Positions 52,976-61,858 are shown, counted from the first letter of the stretch. The stretch: 64,000 nt of DNA from Streptomyces sp. NBC_00659 (GCF_036226925.1 NZ_CP109031.1:2232001-2296000); one strand, 5' to 3'. Notes: a model not told the origin generated them from the letters alone. Translations and numbers: made by a program.

Positions 52976-53974
52976 GTGATCGTCGACTGCGCCATCTACC
53001 GTGACGGCCGGCGGACCGAGGACCGCGGTGACCTCTCCGACGCCCTGGCCCAGTGCCGCGCCGGGGGCGACGCCTTCGTGTGGATCGGCCTGTACGAGCC
53101 CACGGAGAACGAGTTCGAGCTGGTCACGGAGGAGTTCGCGCTCCACCCGCTGGCGGTCGAGGACGCCCTCAAGGCCCATCAGCGCCCCAAGCTCGAGGTG
53201 TACGAGGATTCGCTCTTCGTCGTCCTGAAGCCGGTGGCGTACGAGCCGGAGAGCGACACGGTCACCTCCGGCGAGGTCATGGTGTTCGTCGGCGACTCGT
53301 TCGTGGTGACCGTGCGGCACGGCGAGGAGTCGCCTCTCAAGGCGGTCCGGGAGCGTCTGGAGTCGGATCCCGAGACGATGCGGCACGGGCCGACGGCGGT
53401 GCTGTACGCGATCGCCGACGCCGCGGTGGACCACTATCTGGAGGTGGCCACCGAGCTCGGCACCGACCTGGAGCACCTGGAGGCCGAGGTCTTCTCCCCG
53501 CAGTCCGGAGGCTCGCGGAACACCGCGTCGCGGATCTACGCGTTCAAGCGGCAGGTCCAGGAGTTCCGCAGGGCGACGGTCCCGCTGGCGGTGCCGCTGG
53601 CCCGGCTCTCGGGTCCGGGCCCCAAAGCGGCGGACGTGCCGTTCGTGAACGAGAAGGCGCAGCCGTTCTTCCGTGACGTCAACGACCACCTCCTGCGGGT
53701 CAACGAGTCGGTGGAGGGTCTGGACCGGCTCGTGTCGGACATCCTCTCGGCTCATCTGGCCCAGATGAGCGTGCGGCAGAACGACGACATGCGGAAGATC
53801 TCCGCGTGGGCGGCCATGGCGGCGGTCCCCACGATGGTGGCGGGGATCTACGGCATGAACTTCGACCACATGCCCGAGCTGCACTGGCTGTGGTCGTATC
53901 CGGTGGTGATCGGGAGCCTGGTCGTCCTGGAGTTCCTGCTGTTCCGGCTCTTCAAGCGGAGGGGCTGGCTGTAG
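52976..53974 (+). CDS. corA: CorA-family magnesium/divalent cation transporter
   Basis: A 332-residue channel-like transporter, expected to be a pentamer in the membrane. A large cytoplasmic N-terminal domain is followed by a long stalk helix and two C-terminal membrane segments with the signature YGMNFDHMPEL between them; the C-terminus is basic (FRLFKRRGWL). GTG 52976 with GGGAG ten bases upstream was chosen. It converges with the ferritin-like gene, the stops being nine bases apart. Confidence 0.93.
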   Translation: MIVDCAIYRDGRRTEDRGDLSDALAQCRAGGDAFVWIGLYEPTENEFELVTEEFALHPLAVEDALKAHQRPKLEVYEDSLFVVLKPVAYEPESDTVTSGEVMVFVGDSFVVTVRHGEESPLKAVRERLESDPETMRHGPTAVLYAIADAAVDHYLEVATELGTDLEHLEAEVFSPQSGGSRNTASRIYAFKRQVQEFRRATVPLAVPLARLSGPGPKAADVPFVNEKAQPFFRDVNDHLLRVNESVEGLDRLVSDILSAHLAQMSVRQNDDMRKISAWAAMAAVPTMVAGIYGMNFDHMPELHWLWSYPVVIGSLVVLEFLLFRLFKRRGWL

Positions 53975-53983
53975 GCGGGCCGG

Positions 53984-54775
53984 TCACGCGCATTCGGCCG
54001 CGGCCGTGGCGGGGCCGTCGAGCGCGCCGCGCCGCTCGGGCGTCTTCAGGGTGACCATGCGGCGCCAGCCCGCGGCCCGCTCGTAGGCGTACACGGCGTG
54101 GATGCCCGCGGCGAGGACGGCCGCCCTGGCCCTGGACCAGCCGAGGACGCGGCCCATGCGGGCCATCACGGCGAGGCTGACGTCCCGGTAGATCCGGATC
54201 TCGGCGAGCGCGCACTCGCGCAGGGCCCGCTGGATGGCGCGGCCGTGGCCGGCGTAGGCGAAGCGCAGCAGTTCCTCGTGGCAGTAGGCGAGGTGGTTGT
54301 CCTCGTCGGCCGCGATCATCCGCACCGCGCGGCCGATGTCGGGGTGGTCGGCGAAGTACCTGCGCAGCAGGTCCATCTGCTCGGAGGCGCGCTGTTCGGT
54401 GACCCGGCTGTGGGCCAGATAGGTGACGATGTCCTGCACGGTGAGGGGCTCGTCGCCCTTGAGCTTGTCGTGTGCGAGGCCGATGCCGTGCCGCTCCAGG
54501 AGCATCGTGTAGTCGGTGTCGGACGGTACCTCGACGGGTTCGAGGCCGCGCTTCTTCATGAGGGCGTTGAAGATCCGGCCGTGCTTGTCCTCGTCGGCGC
54601 CGTGCCGGGCGATCTTGGGGGCGAGGGCACGCTCGCTCTCCGGGACCAGGGCGGCGATCCGGCCGTTCTCCCAGCCGCCCTGCGACTCCCCGCCGGCGGC
54701 GATGGAACAGAAGAGGCGGTACGACTCGTCGTTGTCGAGGATTTCCTGGAACAGGCTCTTGGCGGACAGCATCAT
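53984..54775 (-). CDS. Ferritin-like domain protein
   Basis: A 263-residue all-helical protein. Likely di-iron ligands are ARHGADEDKHGRIFNAL and MIAADEDNHLAYCHEELLRF, the E...ExxH pattern of ferritin-like carboxylate oxygenase/rubrerythrin folds. The C-terminal part is Arg/Ala-rich. It may be an oxidase or an iron-handling protein; the substrate is unknown. ATG 54775 with GAGAGGG five bases upstream is preferred (a second ATG follows directly), and the open frame further upstream overlaps no conserved segment. Confidence 0.75.
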   Translation of the reverse strand: MMLSAKSLFQEILDNDESYRLFCSIAAGGESQGGWENGRIAALVPESERALAPKIARHGADEDKHGRIFNALMKKRGLEPVEVPSDTDYTMLLERHGIGLAHDKLKGDEPLTVQDIVTYLAHSRVTEQRASEQMDLLRRYFADHPDIGRAVRMIAADEDNHLAYCHEELLRFAYAGHGRAIQRALRECALAEIRIYRDVSLAVMARMGRVLGWSRARAAVLAAGIHAVYAYERAAGWRRMVTLKTPERRGALDGPATAAAECA

Positions 54776-54927
54776 TGACACCCTCTCTGCAGAGTTGTGC
54801 AGAAAACGAGTCAAATGGGTTGCTTGCAACCCGGCAACCGATGTGTCCGACAAATCCGCCGAACGATGGACGGCGCGGCTGATCCGGACGCGTAACCAAG
54901 CGGCCGTCGGCGCGTTGTTCCCCGTGA

Positions 54928-54968
54928 CGGCCGTGGCGGGGAAGACCCCCGAGCCCCCACCACGGCCG
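54928..54968 (-). terminator. Hairpin after the LLM oxidoreductase gene
   Basis: CGGCCGTGG and CCACGGCCG arms (9 bp) enclose an inner CGGGG/CCCCC hairpin, about 30 bases past the LLM stop on the minus strand. Moderate support, no T run. Confidence 0.45.
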
Positions 54969-54999
54969 CAGAACTTTCCCGGCGGCGGTTCCGCCGGGG

Positions 55000-56055
55000 C
55001 TACGCGAGTCCGGCCCGCTCCAGGGCCTCGGAGCCGGCCCGCAGCGAGGCGATCCGGTCCTCCAGCGTGAAGCCCGCGGGGGCCAGCGTGAGCGTGGTGA
55101 CGCCGACGGCGGCGTACGCCTTCATGCGCTCGGCGATGCGCTCCACCGAGCCGAGCAGCGTCGTCTGGTCGATCAGCGAGTGCGGAATCGCGGCGGCCGC
55201 CCCGTCCTTGTCGCCGGACAGGTACTTGGTCTGGATCTCGGCGGCTTCCTTCTCGTAGCCCATGCGCTGGGCGAGCTGGTTGTAGAAGTTCTGCTTGAAG
55301 CTGCCCATGCCGCCGACGTACAGCGCGGTGTACGGGCGGAACATGTCGGCGAGCGCGGGGACGTCCTTGTCGTCGCCGACGGCGAGCGGCAGGGTCGGGC
55401 AGACGTCGAACCCCTCCATCGTCTTGCCGGCCTTCTCGCGGCCCGCGCGCAGGTGGCTGATCGCGGTGTCCTCGAGGTGCTCGGCCGAGGGGAAGATGAG
55501 CAGCGCGCCGTCCGCGATCTCGCCGGTCTGCTCGAGGTTCTTCGGGCCGATCGCGGCGATGTACAGCGGGATGTGCTCGCGCTCCGGGTGCACGGTCAGC
55601 TTGAGCGGCTTGCCCGGACCGCCGGGCAGCGGCAGGGTCCAGTGCTCACCGTCGTGGGACAGCCGCTCGCGCGTCATGGCCTTGCGCACGATCTCCACGT
55701 ACTCGCGGGTGCGGGCCAGCGGCTTGTCGAACTTGACGCCGTACCAGCCCTCGGAGACCTGCGGGCCTGAGACGCCGAGGCCGAGGCGGAAACGGCCCCC
55801 CGACAGCGAGTCGAGGGTCGCGGCGGTCATCGCGGTCATCGCGGGCTGGCGGGCCGGGATCTGGAAGATGGCCGAACCGACGTCGATGCGCTCGGTCTGG
55901 GCGGCGACCCAGCTGAGCACGGTGGCCGCGTCGGAGCCGTACGCCTCGGCCGCCCAGCAGACGGCGTATCCGAGCCGGTCGGCCTCCTGGGCGACGGCGA
56001 GGTTGTCCGCGTCCATTCCGGCGCCCCAGTAGCCGAGATTGATGCCGAGCTGCAT
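55000..56055 (-). CDS. LLM-class F420-dependent oxidoreductase
   Basis: A 351-residue luciferase-like TIM-barrel enzyme. Features are GINLGYWGAGMDADNLAVAQ, GYAVCWAAEAYGSDAATVLS, RIDVGSAIFQIPARQPAMTA, and GRFRLGLGVSGPQVSEGWYG. It matches the F420-dependent family common in actinobacteria. The substrate is unknown. ATG 56055 has AAGGAG eight bases upstream, and a TetR-style palindrome overlaps the region just before it, suggesting regulation by a repressor encoded elsewhere. Confidence 0.88.
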   Translation of the reverse strand: MQLGINLGYWGAGMDADNLAVAQEADRLGYAVCWAAEAYGSDAATVLSWVAAQTERIDVGSAIFQIPARQPAMTAMTAATLDSLSGGRFRLGLGVSGPQVSEGWYGVKFDKPLARTREYVEIVRKAMTRERLSHDGEHWTLPLPGGPGKPLKLTVHPEREHIPLYIAAIGPKNLEQTGEIADGALLIFPSAEHLEDTAISHLRAGREKAGKTMEGFDVCPTLPLAVGDDKDVPALADMFRPYTALYVGGMGSFKQNFYNQLAQRMGYEKEAAEIQTKYLSGDKDGAAAAIPHSLIDQTTLLGSVERIAERMKAYAAVGVTTLTLAPAGFTLEDRIASLRAGSEALERAGLA

Positions 56056-56066
56056 GGCCGATCTCC

Positions 56067-56080
56067 TTACCGATCAGTAA
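56067..56080 (-). promoter_or_regulatory. TTACCGATCAGTAA palindrome at the LLM oxidoreductase start
   Basis: This 14-bp site is symmetric at 12 of 14 positions with a GATC core, resembles TetR-family operators, and lies 12 bases upstream of the start codon, overlapping the Shine-Dalgarno end. Confidence 0.45.
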
Positions 56081-56351
56081 CGTCCCTTGTGCCCGAGACC
56101 CTAGCGTGCGGGCGCCCCGGCGGGGAGCGGCGCGTTCTCGTTCCCGGTACGGGCGCGGCGCGCCGCCGGGGCCGCCCGTGCCCGGCGCCTCGCGGCCCCT
56201 CGCGTCCGTCCGGCGCCGCCTTCGCGCGTGTCCGCGTGCGCCGGTGACGTCCGCCGCCCCGTGGCACCGGCCGTCCCGGACCGCCCCCGCCGGGATTTCC
56301 GTTGTCCACAGGCCCCCACACCGCCGGTGCCGGACAGTAATCTCGGCGTCC

Positions 56352-57335
56352 ATGGAGCAGAGGCATCTCGGCCGTACCGGCCTGCGTGTTTCCCGGATCG
56401 GACTCGGCACCCTCACCTGGGGGCGCGACACCGACGAGCATGACGCCGCGGACCTCTTGAAGACGTTCTGGGAAGCGGGCGGGAACCTCGTCGACACGGC
56501 GGACGTGTACGGCGACGGGGACGCCGAGTATCTCCTCGGGCAGCTGATGGAAGGGCTCGTTCCGCGCCGGGACCTGGTCATCTCGACGAAGGCGGGCAGC
56601 GTGCGCGAGCCGGACCGCCGCTTCGACGGCTCGCGCAGTCATCTGCTGTCGGCGCTGGACGCCTCGCTCGCCCGCCTGGGCACCGACTACGTGGACGTGT
56701 GGCACGTGCACGGCTACGACCCCCTGACACCTCTCGACGAGACCCTCCAGGCCCTCGACCTGGCCGTCAGCAGCGGCCGCGCGCGCTACGCGGGCGTGTC
56801 CAACTTCTGCGGCTGGCAGCTCGCCAAGGCCGCCACCTGGCAGCTCTCGGCGCCCGGTATACGCACCCGGCTGGCCAGTACGCAGATGGAGTACTCCCTG
56901 TTGCAGCGCGGCGTCGAGCGGGAGGTGCTGCCCGCCGCCCTCGACCTGGGCGTCGGCCTGCTGCCCTCCTCGCCGCTCGGGCGTGGTGTGCTCACCGGCA
57001 AGTACCGGGGCGGGACGCCGGCCGACTCCCGGGGCGGTTCGGAAGACCTCGCACCCTTCGTGGCGCCGTATCTCGACGACACGGCGAGCGGCGTCGTGGA
57101 GGCGGTGACGACCGCGGCGGACGGCCTCGCCGTGACCGCGCTCCAGGTGGCGCTCGCCTGGGTCCGCGACCGGCCGGGGGTCGTCGCCCCCATCGTCGGC
57201 GCGCGCAACGCACAGCAGCTCACGGCCGCGTTGTCAGTGGAGGCGCTTAGTCTTCCTGACGAGATCTGCCGGGCGCTCGACGACGTGTCGGCCCCGGTGC
57301 ACCACTATCCCGATCACGACTGGAGCACGCTGTGA
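56352..57335 (+). CDS. Aldo/keto reductase
   Basis: A 327-residue NADPH-dependent TIM-barrel reductase. The tetrad residues are visible: Asp and Tyr in VDTADVYGDGDAEYLLG, Lys in LVISTKAGS, His in DVWHVHGYDP. The NADP region has PSSPLGRGVLTGKY and PIVGARNAQQL. The substrate is unknown. ATG 56352 has no ribosome site, but TAATCT ends nine bases upstream, so leaderless translation is possible. Its stop overlaps the next gene's GTG (GTGA), so the two are translationally coupled. Confidence 0.9.
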   Translation: MEQRHLGRTGLRVSRIGLGTLTWGRDTDEHDAADLLKTFWEAGGNLVDTADVYGDGDAEYLLGQLMEGLVPRRDLVISTKAGSVREPDRRFDGSRSHLLSALDASLARLGTDYVDVWHVHGYDPLTPLDETLQALDLAVSSGRARYAGVSNFCGWQLAKAATWQLSAPGIRTRLASTQMEYSLLQRGVEREVLPAALDLGVGLLPSSPLGRGVLTGKYRGGTPADSRGGSEDLAPFVAPYLDDTASGVVEAVTTAADGLAVTALQVALAWVRDRPGVVAPIVGARNAQQLTAALSVEALSLPDEICRALDDVSAPVHHYPDHDWSTL

Positions 57336-59626
57336 GCACGGAGCCCGAGACCACTCAGGACGCGGAGCCGGGGACGCCGGGCGCGGACACGGCCGCCGAC
57401 GCCCCTGAGCCGACGGGCGAGGACGTGGACCGGGCGGACCCGCGCCCCGGGGACGGCGACGGGGACGGCCCGGGGGACGCCTCCGGGGACGGGGACGGCT
57501 CCGGGGACGAGGGCACCGAAGCGGGCGACGGCACGGGCGCCGAGGGAACCGCGTCCGCCGAAGGCGCCGCGCAGGTGTCCGAGGCGGCCGCCGAGTTGGC
57601 TGCCCAGCGCGTGGAACGGGAGCGGATCGAGCGGCGGAAGGCGGAGAAGCAGGCGCCGATCGAGGCCGGGGGCAAGCTCAGCGGCACGGCCGCGGACCTG
57701 CTCGCGGCGGTGCGGGCCGTGGAGAGCGGCGAGAAGCCCGTGGCCACCGCCTTCCGCGAGCCGGATCCCGCTCCGCGCAGGGCCGCTCCGGAACCCGCAC
57801 GGCAACCGCGGCCCATGGTGGCTCCGGCCGCACCGGCACCCGGCGCGGCGCCGGAGGCGGTCGCCGCCGTCCGCGCCGTGCTGGCCGGAACCGGCGCACC
57901 CGAGACGCTCGCGGCGCAGGTCGTCGCGGTTCTGGGCGAGGGCGCGGACGACCGGCTGCGCGAGGACCCCTGGCAGTTGCTGCGGGTGCCCGGAGTGCGC
58001 CCCGAGCAGGCCGACGGGTTCGCCCGGACGCTGCTCGGCGCGGAATGCCGCCCGGACGACGAACGCCGTGGCACGGCGCTGACCGTGTGGCTGCTGGAGC
58101 AGGCGGCCGTCGCCGGGCACACCGCGCTGGACGCCCCGGCCCTCGCCGCCGCGCTCTCCCAGCGCTCGGTGCCGGACCCGGACGCGGCCGTGCAGAGCGC
58201 TCTCGCGGAGGGCGAGGCCCTGGTCTTCCAGGACGCGCTGGACGTCGCTCCCCCGGCCCCGGCGGCCCCGGACGACACGGAGGAGCCGCAGGAACCGCAG
58301 GAACAGCCGGTGCGGATCCTGATCGGCCTGGAGCGGTACGCGCTGGCCGAGGAGAGCCTCGCCGACGGACTCGCCCGGCTGATGAACTCGGTGCCGAAGC
58401 AGGACGGTCCGGCCGCCGAATGGGAGCGGGCCGCTGCCTCGGCACCCCGCTCCGCCGGGGAGCTGATCCGGGCGGTCGCCGCCCACGGCCTCGTGCTGCA
58501 CACCGGCGGCGAGGCCTCGCGGTCCGAGGCGGCGGCGCTGCTGCACGCGGCACGCGCGCTCGGCCTGCGCGGCTGGGCCGCCGCGCACACCTCCGGCGGG
58601 CGCGACGCCTTCGCGGCCGGGCACGAGCCTGCGGACGGCGCCGCGGAGCACCCCACGGACGGCGCGGCGACGGAAGCCGCCACCGTCGCCGGACTTCTCT
58701 CCGGCTCCGAAGGACCGGGCCTGGACGCGGAGGGCGCCCTGGACCTGGACGTCCTGGTGGTCCTGGACGCTCCGCAGCTCGACGTCGAGACGGCGGCGAT
58801 GCTCGTGGAGTCGCTGCCGGACGGGGCGAGGCTCGTGCTGAGCGGTGATCCGGGCGTGCTGTGGTCGGCGGGCCCGGGCCGGGTCTTCGCGGACCTGCTC
58901 GCCGGCCGCGCCTGCCCGCAGGTGGCCTCGCGGACCCCTGACCCCGGGCCCATCGGCGAACTGGTCTCCGGGATCGGCATCGGCGAGCTCAACCAGGTCG
59001 AGGCGCCCGGCAAGGAGGTCGTGATCGTCCCGGTGCGCGACGCGGGCGAGGCGGTCCACCGGACGGTCCAGCTCGTCGCGGACTCGGTGCCGCGCGCGAT
59101 CGGCGTCCCGGCCGAACAGACACAGGTCATCACCCCGGGGCACGGTGGCGCGGTCGGCACCCGCGCGCTGAACACCGCGCTCAAGGAGCGGCTGAACCCC
59201 GGTCCCGGCCGTTTCGGCGGCTTCGACCCGGGCGACCGGATCGTCCACTCCCCCGCACCGGGCCGGGTGCTGCAGGGCCGCGTGGTGAAGGCCGACGCCG
59301 AGGGGCTGCACCTGGACTGCTCGGGCGCCCCCGTGGTCGTACCGAAGGAGCGGGTGGAGCAGACCGTGCGGCACGGCTGGGCGCTCACCGCGCACCAGGC
59401 GGTCGGTCTGCGCTGGCCGGCCGCGGTCGTGGTGCTCCCGGGCGACGCCGCGGCGGCCCTGACCCGGCCCTGGGTCTACACGGCCTTCGGGCGGGCCGAG
59501 CGTCATCTCTCCGTCGTGCACGGGGTGGAGCAGGCGTTGCCGCACGCGGTGGCCGAGGTCCCGCAGAAGCCGCGCACGACCCGCCTCCAGTCCCTGCTGA
59601 AGGCGCAGACACCGACGACGGGCTGA
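57332..59626 (+). CDS. RecD2-like protein with a decayed ATPase core
   Basis: A 764-residue protein. The first 110 residues are acidic and disordered (Asp/Gly/Glu-rich). A helix-hairpin-helix-like region follows (DPWQLLRVPGVRPEQADGFA), as in RecD2/TraA helicases. The expected P-loop at about residue 389-400 reads HTGGEASRSEAA, without GKT, and the Walker B position reads VVLDAPQLD instead of DEAxM. The C-terminal part keeps RecD-like segments (TPGHGGAVGTRALNTALKER, GDRIVHSPAPGRVLQGRVV, WALTAHQAVGLRWPAAVVV). It probably binds DNA without helicase activity. GTG 57332 overlaps the reductase stop. Confidence 0.75.
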   Translation: MSTEPETTQDAEPGTPGADTAADAPEPTGEDVDRADPRPGDGDGDGPGDASGDGDGSGDEGTEAGDGTGAEGTASAEGAAQVSEAAAELAAQRVERERIERRKAEKQAPIEAGGKLSGTAADLLAAVRAVESGEKPVATAFREPDPAPRRAAPEPARQPRPMVAPAAPAPGAAPEAVAAVRAVLAGTGAPETLAAQVVAVLGEGADDRLREDPWQLLRVPGVRPEQADGFARTLLGAECRPDDERRGTALTVWLLEQAAVAGHTALDAPALAAALSQRSVPDPDAAVQSALAEGEALVFQDALDVAPPAPAAPDDTEEPQEPQEQPVRILIGLERYALAEESLADGLARLMNSVPKQDGPAAEWERAAASAPRSAGELIRAVAAHGLVLHTGGEASRSEAAALLHAARALGLRGWAAAHTSGGRDAFAAGHEPADGAAEHPTDGAATEAATVAGLLSGSEGPGLDAEGALDLDVLVVLDAPQLDVETAAMLVESLPDGARLVLSGDPGVLWSAGPGRVFADLLAGRACPQVASRTPDPGPIGELVSGIGIGELNQVEAPGKEVVIVPVRDAGEAVHRTVQLVADSVPRAIGVPAEQTQVITPGHGGAVGTRALNTALKERLNPGPGRFGGFDPGDRIVHSPAPGRVLQGRVVKADAEGLHLDCSGAPVVVPKERVEQTVRHGWALTAHQAVGLRWPAAVVVLPGDAAAALTRPWVYTAFGRAERHLSVVHGVEQALPHAVAEVPQKPRTTRLQSLLKAQTPTTG

Positions 59627-59656
59627 TCGGCACCCGCGCTCCCGCGACTCCGGAAA

Positions 59657-59699
59657 ACGCGGGTGGCGGTCACCGGAATCCGGTGACCGCCACCCGCGT
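59657..59699. terminator. Bidirectional terminator between convergent genes
   Basis: A perfect 20-bp stem (59657-59676 with 59680-59699; core GGGTGGCGGTCACCGG) with a 3-nt loop is flanked by AAAA on the left, giving a T run for the minus-strand gene. Confidence 0.9.
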
Positions 59700-59722
59700 A
59701 CGCCGGTCCGTGCCGGGCCGGC

Positions 59723-60439
59723 TCAGCGATCCGCGTCCAGTGGGTCCAGTGGGTCCAGGGACTCGGTCTCCCCGTCGGAGCCGAGGTCGTTGTCCAGTTC
59801 GTCGTCCAGGTCGTCGTCCGACTCCTCGTCGAACACCGCGCTGACGTCGAAGCGGCAGACGACACGCTGCGGGTCGATCGACTCGAAGGGTGTCTCCAGC
59901 CATTCACCGGGCTCGGCCGGTTCGTCGGAGGCAGTCACCCAGAGCGTGGAGTCGCCCTCCTCCAGTCCGAATTCCTTGTGCCGGGTGGCGATCTCGTCCG
60001 GCTCGAACTCTCCGAAGAGGACCCCGAGCGCGCCGTGAACGGTGCCGGACGCCGCGTCGAAGCCCTCGTCGGCGGTGGCGCCGTCCTCCTCCACCGCCTC
60101 CACCCGCTGGGCCTGTGCCAGCAGTCGCTGCGGCTCCACCACCGCGTAGTCCCGGCGGATCACCACGCTCAGCGCGTTCGGCTCCTCGGGTCCGGTGTAC
60201 GGAGGCAGGGTGTCGTCACCGCCGGGGATCTCGAAGGGCGTGACCTCGTCGTAGCGGTCGTAGAGGAGCTCGTCATACTCCTCGGCCGCCGCGGCGAGCT
60301 CGTTGAAAGCCTCGTAGACGGCCGGGTCGTCATCGCCCGTCCTGCGCTCGACCGCGGCCAGGTGGCGGTCGAGTGCGGTCTTGACCGCCTCTGCGGCGGC
60401 GCGTACCTCGGCAGCGGTGGGCTGCACAGCATCAGACAT
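59723..60439 (-). CDS. Acidic conserved Streptomyces-type protein, unknown function
   Basis: A 238-residue, strongly acidic cytoplasmic protein starting MSDAVQPTAAEVRAAAEAVK. The first 80 residues are helical (LDRHLAAVERRTGDDDPAVY, AAAEEYDELLYDRYDEVTPF). A beta-rich middle follows (SVVIRRDYAVVEPQRLLAQA, VHGALGVLFGEFEPDEIATR), and the C-terminus is Asp-rich (DEESDDDLDDELDNDLGSDG). I recognise no named domain. ATG 60439 has no Shine-Dalgarno sequence, and TAGCGT lies about 13 bases upstream, so a leaderless message is possible. It is divergent from the DUF5703 gene across 47 bp. Confidence 0.75.
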   Translation of the reverse strand: MSDAVQPTAAEVRAAAEAVKTALDRHLAAVERRTGDDDPAVYEAFNELAAAAEEYDELLYDRYDEVTPFEIPGGDDTLPPYTGPEEPNALSVVIRRDYAVVEPQRLLAQAQRVEAVEEDGATADEGFDAASGTVHGALGVLFGEFEPDEIATRHKEFGLEEGDSTLWVTASDEPAEPGEWLETPFESIDPQRVVCRFDVSAVFDEESDDDLDDELDNDLGSDGETESLDPLDPLDADR

Positions 60440-60486
60440 AGTGCAGACGCTATCCGTACAGGGCCTCTGCCCGCACAATAGATGCG

Positions 60487-60675
60487 ATGCCGGAATACGA
60501 ATTTGTCGACGTGTACGTACCTCGCGGGGTCTCCCGCAAGGACACGACACGTCTGCTGACGGACCATGCAGAGTACGGACACTGGGAGTTGGACCGCCTG
60601 AGCCTGCTCCGTGACGGCAGCCGCAGAGTGCGGTTGCGCCGGCGGATCATCCGCCAGGTACGCGCCACGTGGTGA
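60487..60675 (+). CDS. Small basic protein, DUF5703 family
   Basis: A 62-residue protein (MPEYEFVDVYVPRGVSRKD) with a beta-rich first half and an Arg-rich C-terminal helix (RRVRLRRRIIRQVRATW), matching the short conserved DUF5703 proteins of actinobacteria. The basic tail could bind nucleic acid. No ribosome site precedes the ATG, so it may be leaderless. It is followed by a terminator shared with chpC. Confidence 0.8.
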   Translation: MPEYEFVDVYVPRGVSRKDTTRLLTDHAEYGHWELDRLSLLRDGSRRVRLRRRIIRQVRATW

Positions 60676-60691
60676 CGGAAGGCCGCTGAGC

Positions 60692-60725
60692 CGGCGCGGG
60701 CCCCGTCATCACGAGGCCCGCGCCG
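60692..60725. terminator. Terminator between DUF5703 gene and chpC
   Basis: A perfect 11-bp stem (CGGCGCGGGCC / GGCCCGCGCCG) with a 12-nt loop lies 17 bases past the DUF5703 stop, in the convergent gap. Confidence 0.75.
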
Positions 60726-60859
60726 TCACTCCACGGGGGGAAGGCTGTGGCGCCCCGGTCCCGGTCGTGCCGCGCAGCGATCAGACCTGCGCGCCGGGTG
60801 ATGTCCACGCCTTACTCTCCGATGCGACCATCGCACCGTCAGCCTGTCAGGCCAGGGCT

Positions 60860-61840
60860 TCACGCCGCGGCGCGCGCCCTGCGGTAGAGCACGGCGCCGG
60901 CCAGCAGCGCGGCGGCTCCCGCCGGTACGGCCGCTCCGATCGGCAGCTCACTGCCCGTGTGGGCCAGCTGGGGCGCACCGTCCGTGCCCGGCGTCCGCAC
61001 GGCGGCCCCCGAGCCGGGCCGGCCGACCTGCACGGCACCGGCGCGGTGCTTGCCGCCGCCCGAGGTGGACGTACCCGGGTGACCCGGGGTTCCGGGGTTG
61101 CCCGGCTGACCGGGCTGGCCAGGGTGGCTGGGGTGACCGGGGGTTCCGGGGTTGCCCGGGTGGCTGGGGTGACCGGGGTGGCCAGGGTGACCGGGCTCGC
61201 CCGGGTGACCTGGGTGACCTGGGTGCTCACAGTGACCGTCGTGACCCGGGTGACCGGGCTGACCCGGGTGACCAGGGTGGCCGGGGTGACTCGGATGTCC
61301 GGGCCGGCCGGGGTGGTGTGTCTGGTGGCCGCCGGTGGACGCGTCGTTCGCGCAGCTGTCGCCCGCCGCCGCGTTGCCGATCCCCACGACGTTCACGCTG
61401 TTGCCGCAGACGTTCACCGGGGCGTCGACCGGCACCTGTACGTGGTTGCCGGAGCCCACGCCCGGCGAGTGGGCGGCGCTGCCGACGGCCCGTGAACCGC
61501 CGCCGGAGTGGGTCCCCCGGCCGGCGTGACCGCCCTGGCCGCTGTGACCGCCCTGACCGGACCGGCCTTCGGACGAAGCGCCTCGGCCGCCTCGGCCGCC
61601 GCGGTTGACGCAGGTGTTGCCCATCGCCGGGTTGAGCAGCCCGACCACGTTCACGGTGTTTCCGCAGACGTTGACCGGCACGTGCACCGGCGCCTGCACC
61701 GTGTTGCCCGACAGCACGCCGGGAGAGTCCGACGCGGAGCCGATCGCCCCCGAGTCGGCGTGCGCGGAGACGCCGGTGACCGCGAGCACACCACCGGCCG
61801 CCACCACGGTCATCAGGCCCTTGCGGGTGACCTGTCGCAT
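60860..61840 (-). CDS. chpC: Long, cell-wall-anchored chaplin (ChpC type) with collagen-like segment
   Basis: A 326-residue surface protein. A signal peptide (to about Ala28, VSAHA-DSG) is followed by two chaplin domains (about 29-78, VPVNVCGNTVNVVGLLNP; and 117-164, APVNVCGNSVNVVGIGNA), each with one Cys pair. A collagen-like stretch of Gly-His-Pro/Gly-x-Pro triplets occupies about 175-265. The sortase signal LAHTG (292-296), a hydrophobic helix and a basic tail (YRRARAAA) complete it. Chaplins form the amyloid coat that lets aerial hyphae leave water; the long ones are wall-anchored by class E sortases. ATG 61840 has AGGGA nine bases upstream. Confidence 0.92.
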   Translation of the reverse strand: MRQVTRKGLMTVVAAGGVLAVTGVSAHADSGAIGSASDSPGVLSGNTVQAPVHVPVNVCGNTVNVVGLLNPAMGNTCVNRGGRGGRGASSEGRSGQGGHSGQGGHAGRGTHSGGGSRAVGSAAHSPGVGSGNHVQVPVDAPVNVCGNSVNVVGIGNAAAGDSCANDASTGGHQTHHPGRPGHPSHPGHPGHPGQPGHPGHDGHCEHPGHPGHPGEPGHPGHPGHPSHPGNPGTPGHPSHPGQPGQPGNPGTPGHPGTSTSGGGKHRAGAVQVGRPGSGAAVRTPGTDGAPQLAHTGSELPIGAAVPAGAAALLAGAVLYRRARAAA

Positions 61841-61858
61841 AGCTGAAATCCCTGCCTT

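Noticed and set aside
57314..59545. 743-codon frame antisense to the RecD-like gene
   Set aside because: GC-frame shadow, low-complexity translation, no motif.
61060..61320. Repeated GGTGACCGGG-like units considered as a CRISPR-like array
   Set aside because: They are in-frame Gly-x-Pro codons inside chpC, with no unique spacers.
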